DNA of 64,000 bases from Tetragnatha versicolor (lineage: Eukaryota > Arthropoda > Arachnida > Araneae > Tetragnathidae), in the NCBI GenBank assembly GCA_024610705.1, contig JANDEH010000010.1, positions 47,176,017 through 47,240,016 of the forward strand, written 5' to 3'. Positions 45,613 to 57,025 of the stretch are shown here, piece after piece. Within the stretch, counting starts at the first letter, position 1, and every line of letters begins with the position of its first letter. The translations under genes and the position numbers were made by a program. The notes under the pieces were generated by a model. The model was not told where the DNA came from and did not search any database. It saw only the letters and a list, made by a program, of their open reading frames with translations.

Positions 45613-46796
45613 GGGTAGTGGGGTACCAGTAACTTGACAGTGCACAGACACTTTGTGATTTAATTCATAATAATAAGATTAATATTGTGAACTTGAAATA
45701 AATATCTGTCTCTCTTAATATTTTAGACATTTATCTTTAACTTTATGCAGTATTTATTTTCTACCAAGGGGTTCTAAGTTAAATAAAATGAGAAGTACCA
45801 TTTAGTGTCAAAAAGCTTCTGATTTTCCGAGATCGCGGTCGGCTTGATGCTGAAATTAAGGAAATAAGTTTTTTTATGTGTCTAATTTAAGCAAACTTTT
45901 ATTTTTAAACCTATTTGAACACTAACATGAAGTCGATAAAAGTACATAAAATCATCCTTAGCAGTTATTTTTGAAAAAAAAAATTATTTAAAATGTGGTG
46001 TCAGTTACTGGGTCACAAAAAATGAATTGCATCAGTAACTGACATATGTGTCATTACTGCTGAAATAATAATAATAAAAGCAAACCAACAAAGAAAATTA
46101 ATTAAATGACAGATGATTTTAAGAAAAATATTTATTAATCAAAACAAAACAAATTAACTGGACTGCAGTTGGATGAATCATTATTGAAGGTGAATAAATT
46201 CATTATTAACTAAATTAATCATATCTCATCTCTTAGCTTTTAGAATTCTATATTTAGGTTTGGTTTTTTTCTATATTTTTAAGTATACCTGTGTTTTTCA
46301 TCTGAATCTTTTTGTCTAAATCTGATCTAAAATGTTTCGATAGAATGGATATTAACGTTTGATACATATATAGCAGATCAGCAAAATAAATTCTATCATA
46401 AAAAGAATGTTCTGAAAAGTTCTCATTATTGGATTTTTAAGTTTAATATTTTGTTTTCTTTGTATCAGCAGCTACTTTTCCTTACATTTATACTCATCAG
46501 TAATTATAAGCTTATTTACTAAAGGTATTTCAAAGGGTCAGTTACTGATGCAGGCATGTCAGTTATTGGTGCCGAAAATTTTCCCGGTGTGTCAGTTACT
46601 GGTGCTGCTACCATGCCAACTTAAAAATATTTTAAAAATAGAAAATGTTTACGTATTCAAACGAATTGTATAAATATTGAAACTTCATTTAATTTTTCAA
46701 AACAAAAAGTTTTTTCCAGGATAGTTTTATAAAGTAGCTACAGCTAATTAATTAATTTTATTGCTCTTAAAGTGCCAGTTACTGGTACCACTACCC
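45613..46796. mobile_element. Large TA-flanked MITE, family C (1184 bp)
   Basis: Starts GGGTAGTGGGGTACCAGTAA and ends TTACTGGTACCACTACCC, flanked by TA (45611-45612 and 46797-46798). The word TCAGTTACTGGTGC or its complement recurs near 46001, 46032, 46538, 46559 and 46592, plus the two termini. No open frame of note. Confidence 0.85.
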
Positions 46797-47096
46797 TACT
46801 TTACACGTATTTTCCATGTGTATCAAGAAATTATTCATGTAAAGCTTTGCTCAAAATTTTAAAATTAAACGAATGATGAGACAGATAAATAAAAAATTAC
46901 TTATCCTATTAAGTAAAATTATTTATTCTTTCTTAAAGGTGACAATCTTAAAATACTTTACAAATCAACAGTTTGGTAAAAACCATAAAGGTTTTTAAAA
47001 ACCCTAGCATTAAAAATTTCCTTTATGAGATTGATATGAAAATACTATTTAAATAAAAGGATACAAATCTTATAATACAATAAAGTAAAAAGTTTT

Positions 47097-47275
47097 TCAG
47101 CAAACTTCTATCTCATTTGCATAATTTTCTTCCCTTCCATACCCTTCATATTCAGAATAAAAATAATAACAAGATACTGTATAGTAGTAACTTGAGCAAT
47201 TCTCTTCTATGGGTACCATGACTCTTTCAGATTCATCCATAGATACAGGACTAGGACAGATAGACATTCCGAAAC
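47097..47275 (-). CDS. roq: Roquin-like gene, last exon
   Basis: Acceptor TTGACAG. Encodes FGMSICPSPVSMDESERV, an acidic and Tyr-rich stretch (SSYYYTVSCYYFYSEYEGY) and stops at TGA (47097). The 3' flank has a possible minus-strand AATAAA around 46920. The Tyr-rich end is unlike known Roquin tails. Confidence 0.75.
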
Positions 47276-50200
47276 CTGTCAAAAGACGGATGTTTCTCAG
47301 AAATTTTATTTAAATTAAAAAATGCGAAGTTAAACTCTTAGACAGTTTTTAAATACCTACTCAGAGGGGATATATATGAATTCGGCTCTTGCGAAACTGA
47401 TTGAATCTGAGGAACGTCTGAGCTTCTGCAATCCCTTGATATAGGACCATACTTTGATTGGTAAGGTGGATCAAATGGTATCTCCTCGTCAGTTTCTGAT
47501 GTGAATCTACAGTTGAAGAAATCGTATTAATAGTATACTAGATTGCAATGAAATGCTATACTATGATATCTGATATACTTTGGAGAGTAATTACGAATTT
47601 CAATTTTAGATAGTAGCAAAAAGTGTTCTTTTAGTTCCAATATCACACGTGAAAAATTTCATGATTTTCGACCTTTATATTTCTTTTCCTTCTCTTATGC
47701 GTTTTTACCATAATTGTACGACATTTACCGTGTATCCTTAATAAAATGGATTCCAAATGAAAGGATATCGAAAAAAAGATTCAGTTTGACAAAACACAAC
47801 CTTAAAAAATACTTTAAAGAAATTAAAGTATATTTAATTCCTTTTTTTTTTAAAAAATCATGAAGTTTTTGAGTATACTAACTCGAAACACTTTTATATA
47901 AGCAATATTTTGCTGCTATGCAAAATTAAAATAAATTAATTATTTTGCTCTTTTTTCACTGTACCCTACAACCTGATGTCAATACTGTAAATATATGAAA
48001 ATCTACATTCTACACTAAAAAAAATCCATGCATATGAGAATCAAATGCGTGCTCGTAATAAAGGAAAAGCTATTGGTAATTACCTATCATTAAAATGTGT
48101 CAGTGAAGAATTTCCATTGGTGTCACTATCAATTGTGTCTCCCATCCTAGATACACGTTCAACATCTTCTGGAGCATTGAACCTTTAATTTTAAAAAACG
48201 CCTTCAAATCAAATGTTGTATAAAAATGTTAATTTTTATTAATAATGACTAAAGCATTTTAAACAACATATTACAACATACTTAACAGATTCTTACTTAT
48301 TTCGCTCCTCAATCGAATGTGCAAAAGTGCACTGCATTCCATGAGGACAAGGTTTCCCTAGAGTCACACTTTCGCACATTTTAGACTTGTACCTAGAGCT
48401 TGAAAGTTTTATCCTTTTTAGCAACATTTTATTTCCGAATCGTTGGACGTATTCCACCATTCCCTTTATAACCGTCACAGTTGACTCAATAGTTTTTCTG
48501 TATTCATTCCATGTTGATGGGTAACAACCTTAAAGAACATTTATATGAATAAACGCAATAAAAGGATTAAAAAAAATGGATATATAGGGAAACGAGCTGT
48601 ATTTCGCATGACTATTACTTAAGAATTGTTAGAAAGAGAGAACAAAATTCCTTGCTCAAAAAAATTCGGCTTTTTTAAACTTAAAAGCTTTACAGAAAAA
48701 AGATTTTACCTTGAAAAATTTTATAAATTTTGTTTCAGTAGTTTTTCTATCATTAAAAAGCTTTCATCATGTTTTTGAATGATAAATTGAACAACAATGC
48801 TCTAAATACCTCAAAACTCAAAAGTCAAACAACTTCAGTTATTAATCTGTCACTCTTCTGCTAAAAAAATAGCTTTAATATATATTTTTTCACCTATCCT
48901 TCGATAAAGTAAAGTCAGTTTATACATCATATAACTTGCTAATGTAATTTTTATGTAGACAAAATAAGACAATGTTATTCATGCTATAGTTAAATGCAGT
49001 TCAATGTGGTTAGCGAGCTACCAATGTTTGGGTTTATAAAATAAGTACATCATTGAGTCCTTAAAATTAAGTTCAGGTTTCGTTTAATGTTCATTATTGA
49101 ATTTAAAAAATTTTGATCTGTGTTTTTATATCATATTCTTGTCACTTGAATGAGTATTCATATCGTTGTGCAAATAAATGAGTGAAGAAAGTATCCATCT
49201 TGGCATAAGAATATAATTGGAGATAAAAAAGGTGATATGAAATGATTACTCATTTGAAAAAAAGGTAGAGTTGGTTGTATGTGACATTTGTGACAATATT
49301 ATATTACCTCGTCTAATATCGATTTCTTCCAATATCTCTAAATAGGGTATCAATGAACGTAAGTTTCCTGGATTTCCACATCGGTTTAGAGCAAGGTTTA
49401 AATCATCAATACCTGGATTGAACTGTTTTGTACTTGGTTGCTGAAATTTAAAAGTTTCAGAATTAAATGAGTGAAAAATTTCAGTTACAAAGATTTAATC
49501 GATATTTCGATTTATTTACAATTTTGATTAATCTTTAATTAATGTGTTTATTTTTGTATGGAGCGTTTGCAGTGAACATTCTTCTTTTTCAGCACTACAG
49601 CCTAGAACAATCCAAGGCCGTCTCAACAAGTTATTCCCATCAAAGATCTTAAAATACTAATCCATTTTAAATCTTATATTTCTAAAATAACAATTTGTAA
49701 GTAAATATTGATAACTGCATTGAAAAATTTTACTTAAATTTTCTTACTTTGTTAATTATAACTTGCATGTAAGATCTATGAACTAAGTCGTTAAACAGGA
49801 GAAAAGACCACTGTTCAGCTGTTATAAAGAATCCTACTGATGCACCCATTGACACTATTTCCGTGTCATGTTGTTCCCTCAAAGCATCGTATGTGCGAAG
49901 ATCTTCTTTTAACTGCAGCAAATAAGCATCTTTCCCCTTATATGTCTGTAAACATAGGTTATGTCACTTAAAATAATATAATAATAAGTTAGACACCTTT
50001 TTCCTACTATTGAAATCGCTTGATGTAATTTTTTTAAAATTTTTTTTGTGGGGAGGGGAGAGAAATCAAGGTTTGATAAAAAAAAGCATGCTTGTATGTT
50101 TCAAATATACTGCAAATTATACATTACATCGCAAGGTTAACGTTACAAAAAAGCATAGAGGAAATTCCCGTGACAGTTCTGTTAACTATTTTTTAAAACA

Positions 50201-52564
50201 ATCTCAATCCCATGAGAAAAATTTAATTTCCTTAACACAGTCAACTAAGCTTTACATTAAGTTATTTGAAAGAATTTAAACTAATTTCTCACAAAAAACA
50301 TTAGATACGTTTGTCTTTCTTAAAATTTAAAGCTATAAAATAATAAATTTGTGTTGCTAGGGTATAAATTTTGTTGGAAAAAGGTTTCTTTTATGCAAAG
50401 ATGTTAACGTAAAAGAAATATTTTGTTTAATAACATAATTAAGAGTCCGTAGACTATACATTGAAGTATTTTTTTAACAGAAATGTTTGTTTTAACGGTG
50501 GAAGATCATGAAAATCTTTTACCTTTTTAAACCTTTAACATTTGTATCACATATACGTACTTTAAATAATGAGCCATTTTTAAGATCTAATTAGAAAATA
50601 TATATTACTTAGATTTAAGAGCAGTTGCTCTAATTCTTAATTCTTTAATTATTTAAAGATTTTATAACAGGGAGGAAAAATAGAAACAAAGCATATGTGA
50701 ATAAATACCTGAAAACATTGGGCTCTGAACAACAGTTGCAAAACACTCCCAATGTGACTTCTAGTCACTTTAGAAAACTTAGAAGGAAAATAACGCATTA
50801 CATAGTTTGCTAATTCTGGCCTACTAACACAAGATCCATCCTCTAACTTAAGTATAACTAATTTCAATACTTCATTTTGAGCAGCTGAAAATAAGGATGA
50901 CAATGATTTAATATGCTACAAACTTAACAAATAATTACGTACGAGCTTTGTATTTGTATTCGTTTTTTTATATTCTAATAAATAGTAAATAAAAATACAT
51001 ACCAGGACCAATAAAATCGCATCTATTACCGCGTAATGCATTCCATAATCTACTGGAAGTTTTGGGAAGAAGGTGAGTAAGAAGTTCCGCAATGCATCGA
51101 TTACCTATGGCTTTTGCAGCTTTCAGCGGTTTTCTTTTCTCATAGATCACAGCTATCTGAGAAGTTAAAAATCGGAAGACTCTTTGCTGCATGGTTTTGC
51201 TGAGTAGACCTCTTTCAGATTCAACTGTATTGAAAAAAAGTGTGGTAAAAGTAAGTAAAACAGTTTTGGGACATAATCAACGTCTACTCTGTTCCTAATT
51301 TAAAAATTGAAATTCAGAACAGATAATAAAAATTCAAAATCCAGAAAATAGGAATTCCTCTTATTAAATTTCAGAAATATACTAACAGGAATATTTATCC
51401 CAATTTACCTCAATTAAATTTGACCGAATAAAAATCTTTGGAAAGGATTATAATACTTTTGCTACCTTGTCCTTTCTAGGCAGCCTTATGCCTTAGGGGG
51501 GTTTCCATTTTAAAGAATAAATCCTGAAATATCTTGAATGAAATTAAATCAAATATCAATCAAAATTTTGAACTATTCTATCCAATAGATATTTTTATAT
51601 GTTTTAATTTCATAAATCATGATATCCTCCTAATACGATAATTTCAGAACCACGAATAGTAATTCTCGAAGTTAAGTTCTTCTGAATCATGTGAAATACT
51701 GGAAAAAGATTGATTATAAACAAAGAAGAACTAATCAATGGCTGAAGCCATAACAAACAATAGCTTTTGTTTATAAAGTTTGAATAGCAATAATCAATTA
51801 TTCTAAAAATATTTTACTTAATTAAAAATCTTTTTGCAGCAAGGAGAAGAATATGAATTACGAGAACAACTATCTTTTTAGCTAAAAGTTTTAAAACACT
51901 TCTATAGAAAGCTCAGCATTTATCTTTTAAACTTTCCTAACAATTCTCTACTTTTCTAACTTTATAACTCTGTTATTTTTATTTTGCACTACATTTTTCT
52001 GAGCAAGGCATCCGTTTTTATTTGTCTCAAATCTGAAAAATCTGTATTACAACATACGTTTACCTTTCATATTAACAATCCCTTCAGGCCTTCACTAAAA
52101 AAATTGCATTTATTAGTTTTAAATTGTTATGTTATGAATTTTTCCAAAAATTTAAGGAAAAAAGTTCTTTGCGCCTTAAAAACTGAAGAAAAATAGATGA
52201 TTCTTGAATAAATATAATAAATTATAAATAACCATAAAGGAAAAGCATAACAGCATCATGAAAAGTTCTTAAAATTCTGGTAAGCTTATTCACAGTTTCT
52301 TTTGCAAGCGTTAACAACGTTTTTCACCATTTTCAATACAAGAAAACATTTTCTTCTTATAAATAAAGAATATCCTAAATTACCACACCTGAATACAATG
52401 ATTGTATAAACATAGATAACTCTTCAACGCTTCTCTTTGCCTCCAGGTAATGCCTGTAGTCTTCCCTGGATGCAAACGCATATCTTTCATGACACTGATC
52501 TCTAAAAACACTTGACTGAGACCTTCGAACACACACTGTGGTAGAATGAATTTCCATATAAAAA
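47097..52564 (-). CDS. roq: Roquin-like (RC3H family) RNA-binding protein, nine resolved exons
   Basis: Exons on the minus strand: 52564-52389, 51224-51003, 50884-50709, 49945-49748, 49440-49308, 48528-48297, 48182-48084, 47506-47361, 47275-47097. All introns have GT..AG ends and every junction keeps the frame, giving about 519 residues and a TGA stop. Known Roquins bind stem-loops in mRNA 3' ends with the ROQ domain and promote decay via CCR4-NOT. Seen here: the HEPN-type N-terminal segment (RHYLEAKRSVEEL), the ROQ core (GPAAQNEVLKLVILKLEDG.., QLKEDLRTYDALREQHDTEI, AEQWSFLLFNDLVHRSYMQ), the second HEPN segment (FNPGIDDLNLALNRCGNPGN), and one CCCH finger (C-x8-C-x5-C-x3-H). The region after the finger is only about 150 residues, far shorter than in vertebrates. 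The N-terminal RING was not found; a candidate upstream exon lies at 55422-55503. No stops or frameshifts, so it is probably functional. Confidence 0.92.
47361..47506 (-). CDS. roq: Roquin-like gene, Pro/Ser-rich exon
   Basis: Acceptor ACTGTAG, donor A|GTAGGT. Encodes FTSETDEEIPFDPPYQSK, then GPISRDCRSSDVPQ and NSYISPL. This is a disordered tail; its phase agrees with the last exon. Confidence 0.78.
48084..48182 (-). CDS. roq: Roquin-like gene, exon after the zinc finger
   Basis: Acceptor TTAAAG, donor AG|GTAATT. A 99-bp exon encoding FNAPEDVERVSRMGD.. and SSLTHFND; low-complexity, Ser/Asp-rich. Phases match both neighbours. Confidence 0.8.
48297..48528 (-). CDS. roq: Roquin-like gene, CCCH zinc-finger exon
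   Basis: Acceptor TTTAAG, donor AA|GTAAGA. Encodes PSTWNEYRKTIESTV, VIKGMVEYVQRF, then SRYKSKMCESVTLGKPCP and HGMQCTFAHSIEERNK. The four metal ligands (C, C, C, H) are all present with Roquin spacing. Confidence 0.93.
49308..49440 (-). CDS. roq: Roquin-like gene, second HEPN segment
   Basis: Acceptor TTTCAG, donor G|GTAATA. Encodes QFNPGIDDLNLALNRCGNPG, then LRSLIPYLEILEEID, corresponding to the vertebrate ELTIALQRTGDPANL region between the ROQ domain and the zinc finger. Confidence 0.9.
49748..49945 (-). CDS. roq: Roquin-like gene, ROQ-domain exon 2
   Basis: Acceptor TTTACAG, donor AAA|GTAAGA, phase 0 at both ends. Encodes YLLQLKEDLRTYDALREQ, then GFFITAEQWSFLLFNDLVH and SYMQVIINK, the most conserved part of the family. 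Confidence 0.93.
50709..50884 (-). CDS. roq: Roquin-like gene, ROQ-domain exon 1
   Basis: Acceptor TTTTCAG, donor CAG|GTATTT, leaving in phase 0. Encodes QNEVLKLVILKLEDGSCVSR, then SKFSKVTRSHIGSVLQLLFR and AQCFQV, the winged-helix part of the ROQ domain that contacts stem-loop RNA. Confidence 0.92.
51003..51224 (-). CDS. roq: Roquin-like gene, exon with HEPN/ROQ start
   Basis: Acceptor AATACAG, donor G|GTATGT. Encodes SERGLLSKTMQQRVFRFL, then KAAKAIGNRCIAELL and SRLWNALRGNRCDFIGPG. This aligns in order with the vertebrate segment that contains LGERTVTELI and LWAAVRARGCQFLGP. Confidence 0.9.
52389..52564 (-). CDS. roq: Roquin-like gene, first resolved exon (HEPN N-terminal segment)
   Basis: Acceptor TTTCAG before TTTTTATATGG; donor GTGTGG after TATTCAG. 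It encodes MEIHSTTVCVRRSQS.. through REDYRHYLEAKRSVEELSMF, matching the segment that follows the RING in Roquins. It enters in phase 2 and leaves in phase 1. The in-frame ATG at 52557-52555 could serve as an alternative start if the RING exon is really absent. Confidence 0.8.
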
Positions 52565-52747
52565 CTGAAATAAAATTGATTGCATTAATTGTATTTTTTC
52601 ACTGTAAAACATAATACGTGGTTATAAATGCAATGTTTTTAAGTTTATTTTAATGAATATCAATGTTAATTTCAAGAAAAAATAATATTGAAAAACAAAA
52701 ATTAATAGGCTTTAAACCAGAACAAATGATAACATGATTAGGAAATG

Positions 52748-53316
52748 CACTGTAAAAAATCTGGGTAAATGTAAAACCAATATTTGGTGCAAAGGTTTTA
52801 ATTTCCCGAAACTTTGGTGCGATGAAAAAGCTAGATTGTACCAAAAATTGATAGTGTGATTGAAAAATACTTTTACGGTGCAATCGGTTGCACCAAAGTT
52901 TGGTAAAAATGCTCTTAACTGGGAACGTTGTTTAGTTGTGTTTAGTTTCGCGCGCTCCGCAAATTTGTTTTCGCATGCGTCACAAAGGAAAATGGTATTA
53001 TAATAAGTTTTAAAGTAATTGAATCCCCGCTGGAGAAGTGGTAGCATGCTTTCAAAGCATGCGGCAGTCCGTGGGTTCTATCCCCGGTGATTATTATTTT
53101 ATTAAAATTTCCAAAAAACAGCAAAAAGTACACCTTATTATGGTGCAACCGCTCTCTAATTTTGAGTGCCTTTAAATACCATATTATGGTGCAACCTCTT
53201 TCTGATTTTTGATGCTAGTGATAGCACCATAATATGGTAAAATTATGAGCCATTTTTTGTAGCCAACTAATAAATACCAGATTTTGGTGCAACACGGCCC
53301 AAAATTTTTTACAGTG
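52748..53316. mobile_element. MITE of family E, copy 1, with tRNA-like core (in or next to a Roquin intron)
   Basis: Starts CACTGTAAAAAAT and ends ATTTTTTACAGTG. The flanks between the termini and the core are full of the word GGTGCAAC and relatives (ATATTTGGTGCA, ATATGGTGCAACC) in both orientations. A tRNA-like segment lies at the centre. No frame of coding character. No clear target duplication. Copy 2 at 57916 shares only the ends and the core. Confidence 0.75.
53024..53092 (+). other. tRNA-like segment with A and B boxes inside the family E element
   Basis: A-box-like TGGAGAAGTGGTAGCATG, a perfect anticodon-like stem CATGC/GCATG around a seven-base loop TTTCAAA, and a B-box GGTTCTATCCC in a CCG..CGG arm. 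The acceptor stem is poor, so this is not a bona fide tRNA gene. It could act as an internal pol III promoter. Confidence 0.6.
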
Positions 53317-53607
53317 TTCTATTAAAAATGTACGAACACAACTACCACACACACAATGAAGTTATGTTATTTTCCTATACTTTTGTTACCGTTATGACAT
53401 CTTTTATGTTTAGGAATGTTTTGGTTTTAACTTTCAGTTGATGCAAATTGAAGTTTAGATATTTTTTTTAGCTTTTAGGTTTTTTTAGTTGGAGCAATAT
53501 AGAACAACAAAGATGGGCTTCTTAATTCCTTGGGTTATCTTATTCTATTGTTTTTGTATAAGTAAATTAACTTGCAATGTTTCAAGGTTTAATAAGAAAT
53601 TACCTAA

Positions 53608-53720
53608 GTAGCACAGCTCATACCAAATATGTCAAGCTTAATTAATTGACACTAGATGGAAACGAAACTTGGCTAAACATGACAAAATTTGGATGAATCT
53701 TAAACGTTTGTGCTGCTCGG
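53608..53720 (+). repeat. Dispersed repeat H, copy 4
   Basis: Starts GTAGCACAGCTCATACCAAA and ends GTTTGTGCTGCTCGG, with the GACACTAGATGGAAACGAAA variant of the core. Confidence 0.72.
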
Positions 53721-54944
53721 ATACAACCACTTATTAAAGAAATATAGAAAAATAATTGTGGTATTGAAAAGTTGGTTGCATTGAGTGTAAAGTAGAAAAA
53801 AAAGAAATTTAGATAAAATTAATTATGTTAAAATAATTATCCAAAAATGAAAAAAAATGCTACATAGATGATAGATGTAAGGTAGAACAATTTCCATACT
53901 ATAATTGCATAATCCTGTTAATAAAAAGTGATCATTTAAAATTAAAATATCTTGAATATTACATTTCAACTATAATTTCTAATAATTTTATTTAATATTA
54001 ACAATGAGGGAAAGTTCCTATCCATTTATTGTGGAACGACGAATAAAGGAATGGTATGTAAAAAGGCAAAGTTAAGGAAAATAAATGGATTTCTGTAAAA
54101 TTCATATTCATGCAAAACAATACTCAATCTAATAATTTTTTAAAGGGGTAATTTTTATGTGGTACAAGAAAGTTAATTTGTACGTCTATTTCTGAGTAGA
54201 TAAAATATGAGAGAGGAAAATAAAATTTTAGCTCCTTTGAGTTTTTTTAGAAAAATATACATTAAATATTTTTAATTACAACACAAACTTTAATTACTTA
54301 ATTCTAGCCATTTAAGTTTTGCGTACATACCAAAAATTATTCCTCTAGAAAACCAATCAAGCCACATTATAGTCCAAAGGGAAATAGCTTTTGTTATAAG
54401 TGAACAGGAACAACCTAGGAGCGATTGAATTTGGTTAAATTTGTTTAAGATAACATATCAGATTAACAATATCAGGACCGTAAAACTTCTGACCTGTCTA
54501 TAATTAAGTCCAACTTGATACACATGCGTTTGTGTGTTTAACTTGCAAGCATGAAACCCTCAAAGGCAAAGAGCATTGGCATATTTACGGGGGAAGAGAC
54601 CCTATACTTTTTGTTAGTATAATGGTATAAAATATATTTTTATTCCATTTAGAACAGAACGCATCTCTCTAGTTCTTGAGTATTATGCTCTCCGGGATTT
54701 CCCTCCTTTGCAAACTATCACTTAATTATAATGTTAAAAATTTTAAGACATCTACAATTGGGTGCAATGTTTACCTCGCAAAAACCAAGCGTAACCTAAT
54801 AAGAAACATCATATTACACATCACTTTAAGTAAGACAAGTAATATAACCAGTAAAACCTTTATACAGTCAAAATGTTTTATTGAAATATTCCGATATATT
54901 TATTTCTGTTTTTGCTTTTCCTGCATTTCGTGTTTCACCCTAGA

Positions 54945-54996
54945 CACGTCTTGCGACTCCCAAGGGGGTCGTGACCCACCCGGTTGAGAACCCCTG
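54945..54996 (-). mobile_element. hAT right-end relic
   Basis: CGACTCCCAAGGGGGTCGTG followed by GGTTGAGAACCCCTG is the typical hAT (Charlie-like) terminus CAGGGGTTCTCAACC in reverse. No partner end was found nearby, so the element is truncated. Confidence 0.55.
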
Positions 54997-55421
54997 TATT
55001 AGAGCCCCATTCGATCTCATACATTTTCATACCTATACCCAGAGTGTAGCTATATCATAGCGTAAGTCACGCTTTAATTCGTCCTTTAAATTACTATATT
55101 AATACCTAAGAATAATGCCGTGTACTTATCTCCTCAAATGCAATCCCGGAGGACTTGTATTTGTTCATCAAGGATTTTGATGTGAGAAGATGAGAAGTAC
55201 AAGAAGAAATCTTCTTCAGGTGCCTTTAAAGGATCTCAAATGTAAAGGACTATACTTTTAAGTGTGGTAATTCAAAGTATAATACCCACAATTTTAACAT
55301 TAAGTTGTATCATACTGATGATAATAATTTAACATATTAGTAATTACATTAACTTTTAAAAATACTATTATCAAAAATGAATAGTCTTTTTTTTCATTTT
55401 ACAAGAGTTTTATAGGCTTAC

Positions 55422-55503
55422 TCGCTGAAATACGCTATTGGGGCATCAGTTTTACTTCTGCAATCTTCATTTAAGGAATTGGCCCGTTGCATAAGTTGTG
55501 CTG
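55422..55503 (-). CDS. Candidate upstream exon of the Roquin-like gene
   Basis: Minus-strand acceptor ..AACACAG and donor GA|GTAAGC enclose an open frame reading AQLMQRANSLNEDCRSKTD and ending PIAYFS. The donor phase fits the next exon exactly (GA plus T). The start weakly resembles the 'LPVNSALLQLV' stretch that follows the RING in Roquins. An alternative acceptor slightly upstream (..TTGCCAG) would add about 12 residues. The similarity is weak and no RING exon is seen further up. Confidence 0.35.
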
Positions 55504-55509
55504 CTGTGT

Positions 55510-56600
55510 TAATCAGGATAAATAAGATAATTCTTACCAGCTGGCAACAAGCTAGGGAAAGTGGAATTTTCTAGTTAGGAACTGAAAAGATGAAGAAAGT
55601 AGGTTATATGATTAAGACTTACTGAATTATTTCACACAGAATGATGCTAAATGTAGCCCATTGAAATTTTTCTTACTAATTTAAAAATATTTTTTTAAAA
55701 ATTATGATAATTTAATCCATTTTATACTTTTTGAAAGGTCTCTTTTTGGAAACACCATCATTTTATTTATTGATCCGAATACATTGAAGACTTTATATCA
55801 TTGAAAATTTACAATTGTATGGAAAACTTTCAAGGCTGGTAAGCACGAGAGGATATATCTATACCGAACCGAAATAGCATCTTTATTGTGATGTATTAAA
55901 CCTAAAAGCATCCTTGAAGACCAAAACTTTAATGATTTGATTATTTTTTGAGAAAAACTATTATTTCCTGATTAGCCCCTTCCGGTATTTTTCTTGTTAC
56001 TCCACAGTACCTATTCCACGCAAAGAAACTTAAAAATTTTCCAATTATTCTCTTTATAAAAATTATTACCGTACTTGTACCCCCTTTCAAAAAATACATT
56101 TTAATTTTTCCTATAACATTTTATTCGTAACAACTGAAAATATTTAATTCATACTTCTTCGAAATTCTTTTACAATTATGGGCCAGCTGCACTTGAAGCT
56201 TACATTTAAGAATTATCTTTTTTTATTCAAACTTCATAATTTCTAAATAAAATGTTACAATGCCAAATTTATACAAATTCGCACCACTTGATGTATAAAT
56301 TAACACATAGAAGTTATGTAAGTACTTTAAAACAATGTATTTCTGGAAAAAATCTAACATATTTAGAAAGCTAAAAACGTTACTTTAGTTCAATGTGAAA
56401 GGAGAAATTTTGATATTTTGACCGTGAATACTATTTTAAAGGTAGACAGCTAGCTCCTTTAATGAAAAAATCTAATAAATAAAAAATGCCTATAAATTAT
56501 TAGAAATTTTAAGAAAGGTACGAACATCGTAAACCGTTGAACGGAGCAATATGAACCTCACCTAAAAAATTACTTTTTTTATTTTGTGATTGAAAATACG
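55510..56600. other. No gene recognised
   Basis: Searched for a Cys-rich RING exon on the minus strand and saw none. AT-rich with only short frames. Confidence 0.4.
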
Positions 56601-56601
56601 T

Positions 56602-56755
56602 TACGGGAAATGCGATAAATCCGGGCATTATTAACAATGTCCGCGTATTTCGAGCAAAGTGATAAATACTCCTTGATAAATGCCATTGTATTTATCACAT
56701 AGCCCGCTTCACTTTGGGCATTATTAAAGATATCTGGTTTATCACTTTGCCCGTA
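56602..56755. mobile_element. 154-bp MITE with TACGGG termini
   Basis: The left end TACGGGAAATGCGATAAA and right end TTTATCACTTTGCCCGTA are imperfect inverted repeats, and CGGGCATTATTAA is mirrored as GGGCATTATTAA inside. GATAAA/TTTATC words recur throughout. It ends a few bases before a family A element. Confidence 0.65.
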
Positions 56756-56763
56756 GCATTATA

Positions 56764-57025
56764 GGGGAGAGTGTTAACCTACGGACGGTTGTACCTTCAG
56801 CCACCTCATTTTAAAATTCGGGAAAAAATGTGAATTTCAATTTGTGGTCGATTTTGAATGTTAACAGATGCTATCTAGTTGCTAACGTAAAATCAGCTGT
56901 TTAAAATATTATTTAAATTTTCTATAGTAAAAATACTGTTTTTAGGTATTCAAAGTTTTTTTTAGTGCATCACTACATTAATTATTTTCTTCCTCTATGA
57001 TTATGATATGATAAAATGGGATATA
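56764..57025 (+). mobile_element. Family A MITE, copy 3, left part only
   Basis: Matches the left 260 bp of 36181-37449, starting GGGGAGAGTGTTAACCTACG. It is interrupted at a TA by the family B element, resumes for about 12 bp (58777-58788, TATGGTGGGAATCCCC region) and is then lost at the start of the 139-bp tandem array. Confidence 0.8.

Larger units (their letters stand above)
53317..55421. other. Intronic or intergenic sequence with small repeat relics
   Basis: Lies between the first resolved Roquin exon and the candidate upstream exon. Apart from repeat H copy 4 and a hAT terminus relic it holds nothing recognisable. Confidence 0.45.

Noticed and set aside
53024..53092. Functional tRNA gene
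   Set aside because: A and B boxes and the anticodon arm are present, but no convincing acceptor stem; it lies inside a MITE-like element with a relative at 58151.
55100..55230. Additional Roquin exon on the minus strand
   Set aside because: A short open stretch exists but there is no GT donor in the right place and no similarity to the expected RING or linker.
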